A stretch of DNA of 45,195 nt from Gracilibacteraceae bacterium (GCA_031266805.1 JAISAH010000110.1:1-45195); one strand, 5' to 3'. Numbered from the stretch's first letter, positions 1-8,489 are shown. Notes: generated by a model from the letters alone, not told the origin. Numbers and translations are program-made.

Positions 1-179
1 ACTGTAAACCTAAAATACCACCGCGCTGGCGGTTTCATTCTTAATCTTGTCGTTGATTTGGGAACGCCGGCATCTTGCCGGCTGGAAGTCGCTCCCAAAT
101 ACCCCTCTGAACTGTAACCTATCAAACCCGGCATGAAGCCGGAATGACGGTGGGCGTTGACAATTCCTAGCCGCGGGGG
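1..179. other. Non-coding left edge with palindromic repeats
   Basis: No convincing gene is seen. An inverted repeat ATTTGGGA (56-63) / TCCCAAAT (93-100) encloses a second one, GCCGGC-N6-GCCGGC. A degenerate copy of the dispersed palindrome found elsewhere in this window lies at 128-150 (CCGGC-N5-GCCGG followed by AATGACGG). The region ends in the promoter of the epimerase gene. Confidence 0.6.
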
Positions 180-185
180 TATAAT
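157..185 (+). promoter_or_regulatory. Consensus sigma-A promoter of the epimerase gene
   Basis: TTGACA (157-162) and TATAAT (180-185) are both perfect hexamers with the ideal 17-base spacer. The start codon at 273 lies about 80 bases beyond the predicted transcription start. The first transcribed bases fall in the hairpin at 189-214. Confidence 0.85.
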
Positions 186-188
186 AAA

Positions 189-214
189 AAACAATCAAGG
201 CTCCTTGATTGTTT
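189..214. terminator. Perfect 12-bp-arm hairpin, minus-strand terminator
   Basis: AAACAATCAAGG (189-200) and CCTTGATTGTTT (203-214) are perfectly complementary with only CT between them. Read on the minus strand the stem is followed by a run of T (complement of the A run at 184-190), the classical intrinsic terminator layout. On the plus strand it sits at the very start of the epimerase transcript with no proper T run. It may end topA transcripts that read through antisense to the epimerase. Confidence 0.7.
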
Positions 215-272
215 GTGGGTTCTGATATCCGGTCGCGGTGAAAAATCTATGTTAACGGGAAGGGGATTGACC

Positions 273-1154
273 ATGCGCGTATTTATCACAGGCGGCACGG
301 GTTTTATCGGCGCCGCCGTCATTCGGGAACTTTTGGGGGCGGGCCACGAAATAATCGGGCTTGCCCGCTCGGAGAAGGCCAGAGAGGCGCTTACGGCCAT
401 GGGCGCGGCGGCGCTGGACGGTTCGCTCGAAGACCTGGGCAGCTTGCGGCGCGGGGCGGAGGCCGGCGAAGCGGTGATCCACCTCGCGTTCATCCACAAT
501 TTCGCTGATTTTGCGGCGTCGGCGCAAACCGACAAATTGGCGATCGAGGCGATCGGGGAGGCGCTTATCGGCACGAGCAAGCCTTTTATCGTGACTTCCG
601 GCGTCCCGTCGGGCGAAAACGGGCGCGTCATAACGGAAAACGACGGATCCGACCCCCGTTTTCCGCGCCTGTCGGAACAGGCGACGCTGCCGCTGGCAGG
701 GCGCGGCGTTCAGGTCCTAATCGTGCGCCCCTCGCGGTTCGTGCATGGCGACGGCGTGTACGGTTTTATCACGCAGTTGATGAATATCGCCCGAGAAAAA
801 GGCGCGGCGGCGTATATAGGCGACGGCGCGAACAGGATCCACGCCGTCCACCGGCTCGATTTGGCGCGTTTGTACCTGCTGGCGCTGGAAAAAGGCGTGG
901 CGGGCGCGAAGTATCAGGGAGTCGGCGACTTTGCCGTTCCCTATCGCGACGTCGCCGCGGCGATCGGCAAACGTCTGGATCTGCCGGTCGTTTCCATACC
1001 GGCGGACGCGGCGGCGGAGCATTTTGGCTTCCTGCTCGGTCAGGTCGCCGGCGCGGATAACCCCGCGTCGAGCGAGATAACTCAGGCCGCCCTCGGCTGG
1101 AGGGCGGAAGGACCGTCGCTTTTAGAAGATTTAGGAAGCATTACGCGTCCTTGA
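273..1154 (+). CDS. NAD(P)-dependent epimerase/dehydratase, atypical SDR
   Basis: The 293-residue protein opens with a beta strand and the Rossmann glycine motif TGGTGFIG (residues 6-13), typical of extended or atypical short-chain dehydrogenases that act on sugar nucleotides or similar substrates. I chose the ATG at 273 because it puts the motif at the N-terminus and has a GGGAAGGGG ribosome site just upstream; an in-frame start at 213 would add 20 poorly conserved residues. The usual Tyr-x3-Lys catalytic pair is not evident after the SGVPSG segment, so it may be one of the atypical SDRs that bind NAD(P) with altered or no catalysis. The substrate cannot be told. The gene is convergent with topA and overlaps its 3' end by 14 bases. 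Confidence 0.8.
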   Translation: MRVFITGGTGFIGAAVIRELLGAGHEIIGLARSEKAREALTAMGAAALDGSLEDLGSLRRGAEAGEAVIHLAFIHNFADFAASAQTDKLAIEAIGEALIGTSKPFIVTSGVPSGENGRVITENDGSDPRFPRLSEQATLPLAGRGVQVLIVRPSRFVHGDGVYGFITQLMNIAREKGAAAYIGDGANRIHAVHRLDLARLYLLALEKGVAGAKYQGVGDFAVPYRDVAAAIGKRLDLPVVSIPADAAAEHFGFLLGQVAGADNPASSEITQAALGWRAEGPSLLEDLGSITRP

Positions 1155-3222
1155 CGATGACGGAGTACCGGCATTCCTTGTTCGCGCAGCTGTGGCGGAC
1201 GCCCTGCCGGCTTTGTTTTTCCACCATGAAGCCGCCGCAGCGCGGGCAGGTTTCGCCGGTCGGTTTTTCCCAGGAAACAAAATCACAGTTGGGCCAGGCG
1301 CTGCAGCCGTAAAACCGGCGCCCTTTTTTCGAGCGGCGGACGACCACGTTCGCCCCGCATTTGGGACAGGCCACCCCCGCGTCCTCCAGCAAAGAACGGA
1401 TATTGCGGCAGTCGGGAAAACCGGGGCAGGCCAGGAATTTACCGTAGCGGCCCATTTTTATCACCATATGCCGCCCGCATAACTCGCAAATTTCTTCCGT
1501 TTCCGGGTCCCGCACTTCGATCCGGCCGACAGATTCCTCGGCCTTCGCCAGTTCGGCGGCAAAATCGCCGTAAAAATCGCGGATAACGTCCTTCCAGGGC
1601 AGCCGCCCTTCCTCCACCTCGTCGAGACGCGCTTCCATGCCGGCCGTGAATTCCGGATCCACCACGTCGGTGAATTTGTCTTTCAGCAGGGCGACGACCA
1701 CTTCGCCCAGCTCCGTCGGCAGGAGCTTTTTTTCCTCGCGCACCACATAACCGCGGGCCTGAATGGTCTCGATGATCGGGGCGTAAGTGCTGGGGCGGCC
1801 GATCCCGCCTTCCTCCAGTTTGCGCACGAGCGAGGCTTCCGTGTAGCGTGGCGGCGGTTCGGTGAAATGCTGTTTATCCGTCAGTTTTTGCAGCGTGAGG
1901 GTTTCGCCCTTGGTCAGGCTGACTTTGAGCGCGCCCGGTTCCTCCTCGTTTTCGTCGCGGCTTTCCTCATACACGGAAAGATAACCCGGAAATTTTACCG
2001 TTTGGGCGTTGGCGCGAAAAAGAAAAGCGGCGGCGGTCACATCGACGGCGACCGTGTCGAAAACGGCGTCGCTCATCTGCGACGCGAGAAAACGCTCCCA
2101 GATCAGGCGGTACAGGCGCAACTGCTCCCGGCTGAGATAAGGCTTCATATCGTCGGGCCGGCGCGGGACAGCCGTAGGGCGGACCGCCTCATGCGCCTCC
2201 TGCGCCCGCCCTTTCGCGGTGTATTGCCGGGGTTTTCCGGGGACGAACGGCGCGCCGAAAACAGTCTTTATATAATCCCGCGCTTCTTGCTGCGCTTCCG
2301 CGCTCACCCGCACCGCGTCCGTGCGCATGTAGGTGATCAGGCCGACCGTGCCGTCCTGGCCGGTGTCCAGCCCCTCGTACAGCTGCTGGGCGACGATCAT
2401 CGTTTTTTTGGGAGAAAATCCCAGTTTACGGTAGGCTTCCTGCTGGAGGGAGCTGGTGGTAAAAGGCGGGGCGGGCTGTTTGCGCTTTTCCCGCGTCCGG
2501 ATATCCTGCACCGCGAAAACCGCTCCGGTCAAAGCGCCGAGTACGCGCGCCATCTCCGCCTGAGAGCCGATATTCAGTTTTTTCCCGTTTTCCTGCAGCA
2601 GTTTGGCGGTAAATTCCCCGCCCGCGCTCCGCAGCAAAGCCTCCAGCGTCCAGTATTCCGCCGGCACGAACCGCCGGATCTCGTCCTCCCGGTCGCAAAT
2701 GAGGCGCACCGCCACCGATTGCACGCGGCCGGCGCTCAGGCCCCTTTTGATTTTATGCCATAACAGCGGGCTCAGTTTGTACCCGACCAAACGGTCCAGC
2801 ACGCGCCGGGCCTGCTGGGCGTCCACTTTATTAAAATCCAGACGGCGCGGGGATTTGACCGCTTTTTGCACCGTGCTTTTCGTTATTTCATGAAATTCCA
2901 CACGGCTGGCCGCCTGAAGATCCAATTCGAGCAAATGCATGAGATGCCAGGCGATGGCCTCGCCTTCCCGGTCCGGGTCCGAGGCCAGCAGCACATTATC
3001 CACGCCCTTGGCCGCCGCGCGCAGTTCTTTCACCAGCGGCCCCCGCCCGCGGATAGGGATGTATTTCGGTTCAAAATCATGCTCCACATCCACGCCGATC
3101 TGGCTTTTGGGCAAATCGCGCAAATGCCCCATAGAGGCTTTGACCACATAATTGCGTGATAAAAATTTGCCTATGGATTTGGCTTTGGCGGGAGACTCAA
3201 CGATTACCAGTGTTTTTGCCAT
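1141..3222 (-). CDS. topA: DNA topoisomerase I
   Basis: This is a type IA topoisomerase of 693 residues, the enzyme that relaxes negative supercoils behind RNA polymerase. The Toprim domain is at the N-terminus (residues 1-110, with SDPDREGEAIAWHL at 81-94). The active-site tyrosine is Tyr298 in the motif GLITYMRTD. Three four-cysteine zinc ribbons follow at the C-terminus, beginning near residues 579, 619 and 659, the usual Firmicute arrangement. The ATG has a TGAGGAG ribosome site. A promoter is visible upstream at 3253-3281. The usual neighbour dprA is not next to it. The 3' end overlaps the convergent epimerase gene. Confidence 0.97.
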   Translation of the reverse strand: MAKTLVIVESPAKAKSIGKFLSRNYVVKASMGHLRDLPKSQIGVDVEHDFEPKYIPIRGRGPLVKELRAAAKGVDNVLLASDPDREGEAIAWHLMHLLELDLQAASRVEFHEITKSTVQKAVKSPRRLDFNKVDAQQARRVLDRLVGYKLSPLLWHKIKRGLSAGRVQSVAVRLICDREDEIRRFVPAEYWTLEALLRSAGGEFTAKLLQENGKKLNIGSQAEMARVLGALTGAVFAVQDIRTREKRKQPAPPFTTSSLQQEAYRKLGFSPKKTMIVAQQLYEGLDTGQDGTVGLITYMRTDAVRVSAEAQQEARDYIKTVFGAPFVPGKPRQYTAKGRAQEAHEAVRPTAVPRRPDDMKPYLSREQLRLYRLIWERFLASQMSDAVFDTVAVDVTAAAFLFRANAQTVKFPGYLSVYEESRDENEEEPGALKVSLTKGETLTLQKLTDKQHFTEPPPRYTEASLVRKLEEGGIGRPSTYAPIIETIQARGYVVREEKKLLPTELGEVVVALLKDKFTDVVDPEFTAGMEARLDEVEEGRLPWKDVIRDFYGDFAAELAKAEESVGRIEVRDPETEEICELCGRHMVIKMGRYGKFLACPGFPDCRNIRSLLEDAGVACPKCGANVVVRRSKKGRRFYGCSAWPNCDFVSWEKPTGETCPRCGGFMVEKQSRQGVRHSCANKECRYSVIVKDA

Positions 3223-3252
3223 AACGTTCTCCTCAGTTTTGTACTATAGCCT

Positions 3253-3281
3253 ATTCTATGAGGAAAACACCGTTTTGGCAA
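3253..3281 (-). promoter_or_regulatory. Promoter of topA
   Basis: On the minus strand, TTGCCA (3276-3281) and TAGAAT (3253-3258) are separated by 17 bases, each one or two mismatches from consensus. The predicted start is about 25 bases before the topA ATG at 3222. Confidence 0.6.
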
Positions 3282-3370
3282 GCATAACTTGAAATTTCCG
3301 GCGGATATTTTTTGGTAAAGGCGGCGGACAAAAGATTTTGCGCTTGATATGGCATTGCCTTTGGTATACA

Positions 3371-3508
3371 ATGCAGTCAGAGGTGATCGACGCCGCCGCG
3401 GCAGACCAAACAAACGCCAACGGCAAGCGCATAGCGGAGAAGTATGGCATCACGCTTATAAAGAGCGGCGTTGGACAACCGCCGAAAACGATTTCGCAAT
3501 TGGCATAA
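3371..3508 (+). CDS. Possible small protein of 45 residues, unknown
   Basis: An ATG-to-TAA frame of 45 codons sits in the otherwise empty 460-base gap between topA and the Panacea gene. The residues read as plausible protein (a helical AEKYGI segment then a basic/proline tail), but no family is recognised. The ATG lies directly against a promoter-like TGGTATACA (-10, 3362-3370) with TTGATA at 3344-3349, so a transcript from that promoter would start inside the frame. It may be a remnant of a longer gene. Confidence 0.2.
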   Translation: MQSEVIDAAAADQTNANGKRIAEKYGITLIKSGVGQPPKTISQLA

Positions 3509-3613
3509 TTTTTGCAATAGCAGGAACCGGCGTCCTCGAAGCTCCGCCGCCTGACCGGCTAACATTTTGCGTTATTTTTTACCTGTTTATTCCATAATTG
3601 GTCTGTTTTTGTT

Positions 3614-3640
3614 TTGGCGGCCGCTTATAGCTATGATAAT
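3614..3640 (+). promoter_or_regulatory. Possible promoter of the Panacea/toxin pair
   Basis: GATAAT (3635-3640) is preceded by TTGGCG (3614-3619) with a short 15-base spacer, and lies about 43 bases before the ATG at 3683. Neither the spacing nor the -35 box is ideal. Another candidate (TTGATA...TATACA, 3344-3370) lies 300 bases upstream. Confidence 0.35.
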
Positions 3641-3682
3641 ATAAAAACAAAAGCTTATCCGCGTGTCTGCAAGGAGGTTTTT

Positions 3683-4150
3683 ATGCATGACGTTCTCTAT
3701 ATCGCAAGATGGTTTCTGAACCGTGACCGCGCGAATGATACGCTTGGTGACAGCGACGGCATTTCCAACCTTAAACTCCAAAAGCTGCTCTATTATGCGC
3801 AGGGTACTTTCCTTGCCGTAAAAAACGAAAAACTTTTTGCGGACGATCTGCTTGCATGGGCGCACGGTCCTGTCGTTGAGCGCGTTTATCATGTTTACAA
3901 GGATTCTGGTTCGCGCCCAATTGATTTTGACGAAGACTATGACGATTCACATATTGACGATTATGACAAATCACTGCTCGAAGATGTATATTATTCGTTT
4001 TCTGGGTTTTCCGCCTGGAAACTTCGTGAAATGACCCACAATGAAGATCCTTGGAAAAATACGCCCCGTAACCATATTATCGACCCAGATTTGATAAAAG
4101 ATTACTTTACCCGGGAAATCATTGACTGGGATGAGTATGGCAAAGCATAA
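3683..4150 (+). CDS. Panacea-domain (SocA-like, DUF4065) antitoxin
   Basis: The 155-residue protein has the full Panacea signature: an N-terminal helix, then LKLQKLLYYAQG, then WAHGPVVERVYH, ending with a helical segment and PW. Panacea proteins are found as versatile antitoxins (PanA) next to unrelated toxins and in phage-related loci. The ATG at 3683 is chosen because AAGGAGG lies six bases upstream; the longer frame to 3614 has no ribosome site. The stop codon overlaps the start of the next gene by 14 bases, which argues for translational coupling of a two-gene operon. Confidence 0.85.
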   Translation: MHDVLYIARWFLNRDRANDTLGDSDGISNLKLQKLLYYAQGTFLAVKNEKLFADDLLAWAHGPVVERVYHVYKDSGSRPIDFDEDYDDSHIDDYDKSLLEDVYYSFSGFSAWKLREMTHNEDPWKNTPRNHIIDPDLIKDYFTREIIDWDEYGKA

Positions 4151-4577
4151 AAATTCCACTCAAACAAAAACAAAAACCCGCCATGCCCCTTCGCTTGCTG
4201 ATTCTCACGAATATCCGGTTTTTTCGTTTCGACATCTTACAAGCAACAAAACATATTCCTTCGCCTATTTTAAAAATGCGGCTGACGCCAAAGGCGCCGC
4301 ACATTCGTTGCTTGAAAAATTAATAGAACTATCTTCCAATAAGATATCCGAATTGTTGGGGATGCGAAAAGCTCGCGGGTTTGAAACCATACCGCAGAGC
4401 CGTTTCAATCATAAAATGTCAATCGCTGAAACGCCGCTTCCGTCTGACGCTAAACTGTATGTCCTCCGCTTTGACAACCAGAATTTCAGGTTGATTTGTT
4501 TTAAGGCGGAGGACATTTCCAATCTGTTCTACATTATGGCGTTTGATTTTGACTATTCGATATACAGCCACGGATAG
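4137..4577 (+). CDS. Putative toxin partner of the Panacea antitoxin
   Basis: This protein of 146 residues starts inside the end of the Panacea gene (ATG at 4137; an in-frame alternative exists at 4122). It has a basic N-terminus, a central helical part with an LLEKLIELS stretch, and a C-terminal run of hydrophobic strands containing FRLICFKAED. This layout resembles small RelE/ParE-like toxins or their phage relatives, and I recall similar proteins beside Panacea genes. No catalytic residue can be named. Function is inferred from the overlap with an antitoxin-type gene. Its moderate GC contrasts with the GC-rich housekeeping genes around it, which fits transfer. Confidence 0.5.
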   Translation: MAKHKNSTQTKTKTRHAPSLADSHEYPVFSFRHLTSNKTYSFAYFKNAADAKGAAHSLLEKLIELSSNKISELLGMRKARGFETIPQSRFNHKMSIAETPLPSDAKLYVLRFDNQNFRLICFKAEDISNLFYIMAFDFDYSIYSHG

Positions 4578-4746
4578 GATGCGCTTTCCCTTATCTTTCC
4601 CACAGCAGCACGGCGCCGTCCGCCAACCGGGCGAATTCCTCGCCATCCATGAAAACCGGATACGTTACAAAAATAAAGACGCTCCGGAGGCATGGATTCC
4701 GGAACAAGTCCGGAATGACGGGGTTGAGGTATGGATCCGCATGCGG
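4578..4746. other. Intergenic gap with a dispersed palindrome
   Basis: There is no supported gene. A 19-codon minus-strand frame (4591-4650) looks like the tail of a lost gene but has no recognisable identity. One copy of the dispersed palindrome lies at 4696-4716. Confidence 0.4.
4696..4716. repeat. Dispersed palindromic repeat, 8-5-8
   Basis: ATTCCGGA and TCCGGAAT are perfect arms around ACAAG, followed by GACGGGG. It belongs to the same family as the copies at 128-150, 5853-5873, 28801-28825, 36508-36549 and 43038-43058, all in gaps between genes. Confidence 0.8.
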
Positions 4747-5805
4747 TTATCTATTATAGTCGGGTTTTTCCAACGGCATGGGGCCCGGGTTTTGCAGGAC
4801 CCACTTCACGGCGAGTTCGCTCAAACGGTCAATCGCGGCGTCTTCGTCGTCGCCTTTAGCCTTGATGCCGGACGCCCATTCCTTGGCCTCGGCCAGTTCT
4901 TCCGCCGGGAGCGGCGCGCCCGAGGCGAAATGCCTAATCAGCGCGTTCAGCATTTTGCGGTAATCCGCGTTCCAGTTCGCGCCGCCGTTTCGGTATAATT
5001 CATCCGCGACCCGCCCGGTGATGCGGACGACCTCGCCCTGTACCGTTTTGGCCGCGCCCCGCGAGGGGACGAGAAACTCCCAAAGCTCCTGATGCTGCTC
5101 CCGCCATCCCTGCGCGGAGGCGGTAATGGGGGAAACGCCGTCATGCGAGCGCCGCCGGGCGACGGGTTCCATGCTAAGCAGCGCGTAGAGCTTTGCCAGT
5201 CCGGCTTCGGTCGCGGCGAGATAATCCTTGTTGAAATTCTCCCGGTGAAACTCAAAATTCTTGCCGACGCGCAGAACGCTTTCCGTCATACCCGGCGTGA
5301 CCTTCGCGCCCGCGCTCAATAGGGCCTCCGCTGTTTCGGCGATTTTGGCAATCGCGCTGTTGCTGCAGCGGGCCAGGCAATAGGCGAGCGGCGTTTGCCC
5401 GGTGTCGTCCTCAGCCTCCAGATCCGCGCCGCGCTCCAGCAGAAGCCGCACGGAATCCGCGGTCCCGTAGTCCGCGGCAAAATGCAGGGGCGTATCGCCG
5501 TACCGCGCTTTGGCGTTCACATCCGCGCCGAGTTCGAGGAACAGCGCCAGATTCCCGCGCTGCATTTGATAAAACAGCGGCGTTCTGTCGTAGTAATCCT
5601 TGGTATTAATGTCAAGGCCCTGCTCGACAAGCCATCGCACAAATTCATCGGGGACCTCATAATTGTGAAGGGCCGTACGCAGGCTGTAACCGCTGTCGTA
5701 AGCGCCGATCTCGCATTTGGCATAAACCGCTTTCAGCGCCTCGATATCGCCGGCGTCCAGCAGTTCGCGGAAATCCTTGGGGAGCGTTTTTCTTTTTTTT
5801 GCCAT
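4747..5805 (-). CDS. Ankyrin-repeat protein
   Basis: This cytoplasmic protein of 352 residues carries about three to four ankyrin repeats in its first half. The clearest is GDTPLHFAADYGTADSVRLL followed by LLERGADLEAED and a second GQTPLAYCLA. The second half is helical and not recognised. Ankyrin repeats bind other proteins; no enzyme domain is visible, so the role is unknown. The ATG at 5805 (protein start MAKKRKTLP) has GGAG about ten bases upstream; an in-frame start at 5838 would add 11 charged residues. It stands alone between two dispersed palindromes, with no operon partner. No signal peptide is seen. Confidence 0.75.
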   Translation of the reverse strand: MAKKRKTLPKDFRELLDAGDIEALKAVYAKCEIGAYDSGYSLRTALHNYEVPDEFVRWLVEQGLDINTKDYYDRTPLFYQMQRGNLALFLELGADVNAKARYGDTPLHFAADYGTADSVRLLLERGADLEAEDDTGQTPLAYCLARCSNSAIAKIAETAEALLSAGAKVTPGMTESVLRVGKNFEFHRENFNKDYLAATEAGLAKLYALLSMEPVARRRSHDGVSPITASAQGWREQHQELWEFLVPSRGAAKTVQGEVVRITGRVADELYRNGGANWNADYRKMLNALIRHFASGAPLPAEELAEAKEWASGIKAKGDDEDAAIDRLSELAVKWVLQNPGPMPLEKPDYNR

Positions 5806-5852
5806 TTTATGCGTCTCCTTTTTTGCCCTTGTCATCAAATGACAATTCTTGG

Positions 5853-5873
5853 ATTCCGGGACAAGCCCGGAAT
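5853..5873. repeat. Dispersed palindromic repeat, 8-5-8
   Basis: ATTCCGGG-ACAAG-CCCGGAAT, then GACGGGA. It lies between the sensor gene and the ankyrin gene. It is a near-identical relative of the copy at 4696-4716 with compensating changes in both arms. Confidence 0.8.
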
Positions 5874-5894
5874 GACGGGAGAATCTGCTTCAAC

Positions 5895-7613
5895 CTAAGC
5901 GCTAAAATCCTTCAACGTATCCTGGGTGGCGTTATAAATATCGGATATTTCCGTATGCGCCTGATCAATGGCCGCGGATATATTGGTTATTTTAGCGTTG
6001 ATCGCCGCGATGGATCCGGCCGCCGCGCCTGAAATCCGGCCTGTTTGCGAGACCGTCTGCTGGGATTTATTGGCAAGAGCCTTTACCTCCTGGGCCACCA
6101 CCGCGAAGGCTTTTCCGTGCGCGCCCGCTCTGGCGGCTTCGATAGAGGCGTTTAAGGAAAGGATATTGATTTGCTGAGAAATAGAGGTGATTTCTTTGGA
6201 CATTTTACCGAATTGCCCTATCGCTTCGGTGACGCTGCCGATGGAGGCGACGATTTCATTTGACAAACCGCTGATACTGGAAATATCATTCAAAATTTTA
6301 TCTATATTATCCAGATTGACGTTCGACAGATTGACGATCCGCTCGTGATCCAATTCGATAACGTCTTTTTCATTCTGAACGCAATTGCTCGGTATATCAA
6401 AACCGCGGGCGATCCGGCGCGCCATATCGTAACAGGATTCAGACCCGCACGCCCCGCAGTCGAAGGTTTTTTTCTCGTCGGTCAGCTTGCCTAGGGCGAC
6501 AAACGCTTTTTCGATTTGCTCATCGCTCACTCTGCTCTCCGCGGCGTTTTTCGGCGTGTACCGGCGCAAAAAGTCGTCCAGACGAAACATCTCGTCAAAT
6601 TTTTGGTGAAGCGCGTCGCACTGCGCTCTGTCGGGGCCGGACAGCACGGTCCGGCGGTTTTTATCCATAACGGCGCCCACTTCAAATCGGTTGGAACCGT
6701 GAAAACAGCCCGTCCCGATATTGCAGCCTTCCGGACAGTTCAAAACGTCGAACAGCGCGGGCAGATCGCTCTCACGCTGCCCAGCGAACAATTTAAGCGC
6801 GTCGTAGACGATTTCCTGGCCCTCGGCCTGATCGATGCGCAGCTGTTTGCCCAAATAAAACTCAATATTTTCCTTCAACCCGCCGGGCATGGAAAAAAGA
6901 CGCCCCAACGCCGCTTCTTCATGGTCAAAACCCACCGGTTCCTCCGGCAGCTGGATGTTGTGACTCGTTATGTATTCGTATAATTTCTTTAACGTCACGT
7001 TGTAGTTTATATAACGGGTATCCTCAAACTCGTGTGATTTCGCTATGCAAGGGGAAAGCGCCGCTATCCCGTCGGTGACGCCGCGGTATTTTTTCATGTA
7101 AACTGCTGTGCAAAGCATGGGGCTTTGCACCGGCGACAAGTATTTGATCAAGTCGCGCTCGTAAAGCAGTATGTAATTTACAATAGCGGGGCAAGGCTGG
7201 GTGATGAGGGATTTGGGCTTTTCTCGCTGAATAAAGCGGATATGCGCCCATATGCAAATATCGGCGCCCAGAGAGACGTCGTATATTTTTTTGACGCCCA
7301 TTTTCCGCAGCCAGGCGAACACCCTGCCGCCGTCCAGCCCGCCGACGCGCACAGCCGGCGCGGCGAACAGCGAGATGGGGACTCCGCTTTTGAGGTCGCG
7401 CAAAAACCGCTCGGTGTCGTCCATGTAATCCCGCGCCTGATGCCGGCACGCGCGGATGCAGGCGCCGCAGGCGATGCATCTGTTCTCGTTTACCTTGACT
7501 TTTATGTGACCGTTATTCGTATATGTGAGACTGGCGCCTTCCATCGGGCACTCGCGCACGCATTTGTTGCAGCCGACACAGGCGGATTCGTCGCTGATAA
7601 CTAACTGCCGCAT
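5895..7613 (-). CDS. Soluble [FeFe]-hydrogenase-like chemotaxis sensor
   Basis: The 572-residue protein joins two 4Fe-4S ferredoxin clusters (Cys12,15,18,22 and 46,49,52,56), a [FeFe]-hydrogenase large-subunit domain, a four-cysteine Fe-S domain (Cys386,389,394,411) and a methyl-accepting signalling hairpin (tip about 480-510, ILSLNASIEAARAG). H-cluster motifs are present in altered form: TQPCP (Cys141) for TSCCP, SPCIAK (Cys189) for MPCxxK, and NCPEGC (Cys293, Cys297). All four cluster ligands remain, but the proton-relay cysteine of the first motif is proline. This fits the sensory (group C, chemotaxis-linked) hydrogenases, which are thought to report H2 or redox state rather than turn over H2. 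There is no membrane segment. The ATG follows a GGAGAG site and the gene is 84 bases downstream of cdsA. Confidence 0.85.
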   Translation of the reverse strand: MRQLVISDESACVGCNKCVRECPMEGASLTYTNNGHIKVKVNENRCIACGACIRACRHQARDYMDDTERFLRDLKSGVPISLFAAPAVRVGGLDGGRVFAWLRKMGVKKIYDVSLGADICIWAHIRFIQREKPKSLITQPCPAIVNYILLYERDLIKYLSPVQSPMLCTAVYMKKYRGVTDGIAALSPCIAKSHEFEDTRYINYNVTLKKLYEYITSHNIQLPEEPVGFDHEEAALGRLFSMPGGLKENIEFYLGKQLRIDQAEGQEIVYDALKLFAGQRESDLPALFDVLNCPEGCNIGTGCFHGSNRFEVGAVMDKNRRTVLSGPDRAQCDALHQKFDEMFRLDDFLRRYTPKNAAESRVSDEQIEKAFVALGKLTDEKKTFDCGACGSESCYDMARRIARGFDIPSNCVQNEKDVIELDHERIVNLSNVNLDNIDKILNDISSISGLSNEIVASIGSVTEAIGQFGKMSKEITSISQQINILSLNASIEAARAGAHGKAFAVVAQEVKALANKSQQTVSQTGRISGAAAGSIAAINAKITNISAAIDQAHTEISDIYNATQDTLKDFSA

Positions 7614-7697
7614 TCAAATCTCTCCAAATCGTTTTATCCTTGTTTTACTTATCGGCCGAAGAAATGGTTTCTTTAGGGAATCCCGAGTATTATGCCA

Positions 7698-8489
7698 TTA
7701 ATTGCCGAAATAGACGAAAAGCGTGTAGTAAACCAGCGGCACGGCGAGGAGAAAACTGTCGAAACGGTCGAGTATGCCGCCATGCCCGGGGATGACCCGG
7801 CCGGAATCCTTGATCGCCGCCGCGCGTTTCAGCGCCGACTCGAACAGGTCGCCCAGTTGGGCGGTGACGCTGATGGCCAAGGCGAGCGGAGCGGCGAGCC
7901 AAAGCGGGGCCAGTTGGGTGAAGAAAGCGAAAGCGCCGCCGAAAGCGACGGCGACGATCAGACCGGCCGCCGAGCCCTCGACGGATTTATTCGGGCTGAC
8001 GCGGGGGGCCAGTTTATGCCGGCCAAAGGCCGAACCGATGAAAAAAGCGGCGCTGTCCGTCAGCCATACGGTCAAAACCGCGAAAAGACACCAAGTGAAG
8101 CCGTCGGGCAGGTCCCGCAGCCGCTGCAGATATGTAAAAAAAATGACCGGATAGAAGAAAGCGGAGATCTGGAAGATGATCTCCAGGAAGGAAACGGCGG
8201 GGAACACCAGGACGTAGCGGGCCATGAGCAGGAAAAAACAAAAATAAAGAGCCGGCAGGAGCCAGCTTTGAAAATCCAGCCAGAACAGCGCGAGCCACGC
8301 GGCGCATAGCACGGAAGGCCATATCTCCTCCCGCAGCCACCCGGCTTTGCGACCGATGTTAAAGTATTCTCTCAGCGCGAGGAGGGAGAGTAGCGCGATA
8401 GCCGTCGCCAGGTATTTCCCGCCGAGGTATATGAGGAAAAGAAACAAAGGCGCTAAAACGAGGGCGCTGAGGACACGGATGATCATCAT
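7698..8489 (-). CDS. cdsA: Phosphatidate cytidylyltransferase
   Basis: The membrane enzyme makes CDP-diacylglycerol from phosphatidate and CTP, the precursor of all phospholipids. The 263 residues form many hydrophobic segments. The family signature lies near the C-terminus, QLGDLFESALKR followed by KDSGRVIPGHGGILDRFDS. The start ATG overlaps the uppS stop codon by four bases and its ribosome site (CGGAGGAAAA) lies inside the end of uppS. This makes it the last gene of the pyrH-frr-uppS-cdsA run. The usual following gene dxr is absent here; the hydrogenase-like sensor follows instead. Confidence 0.95.
   Translation of the reverse strand: MMIIRVLSALVLAPLFLFLIYLGGKYLATAIALLSLLALREYFNIGRKAGWLREEIWPSVLCAAWLALFWLDFQSWLLPALYFCFFLLMARYVLVFPAVSFLEIIFQISAFFYPVIFFTYLQRLRDLPDGFTWCLFAVLTVWLTDSAAFFIGSAFGRHKLAPRVSPNKSVEGSAAGLIVAVAFGGAFAFFTQLAPLWLAAPLALAISVTAQLGDLFESALKRAAAIKDSGRVIPGHGGILDRFDSFLLAVPLVYYTLFVYFGN

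Noticed and set aside
1867-2763. A 298-codon plus-strand open frame
   Set aside because: It lies fully within topA on the other strand and shows no domain.
7640-7690. A small hairpin (AAGAAA/TTTCTT) between cdsA and the sensor gene as a terminator
   Set aside because: The stem is weak and AT-rich and no T run follows on the minus strand.
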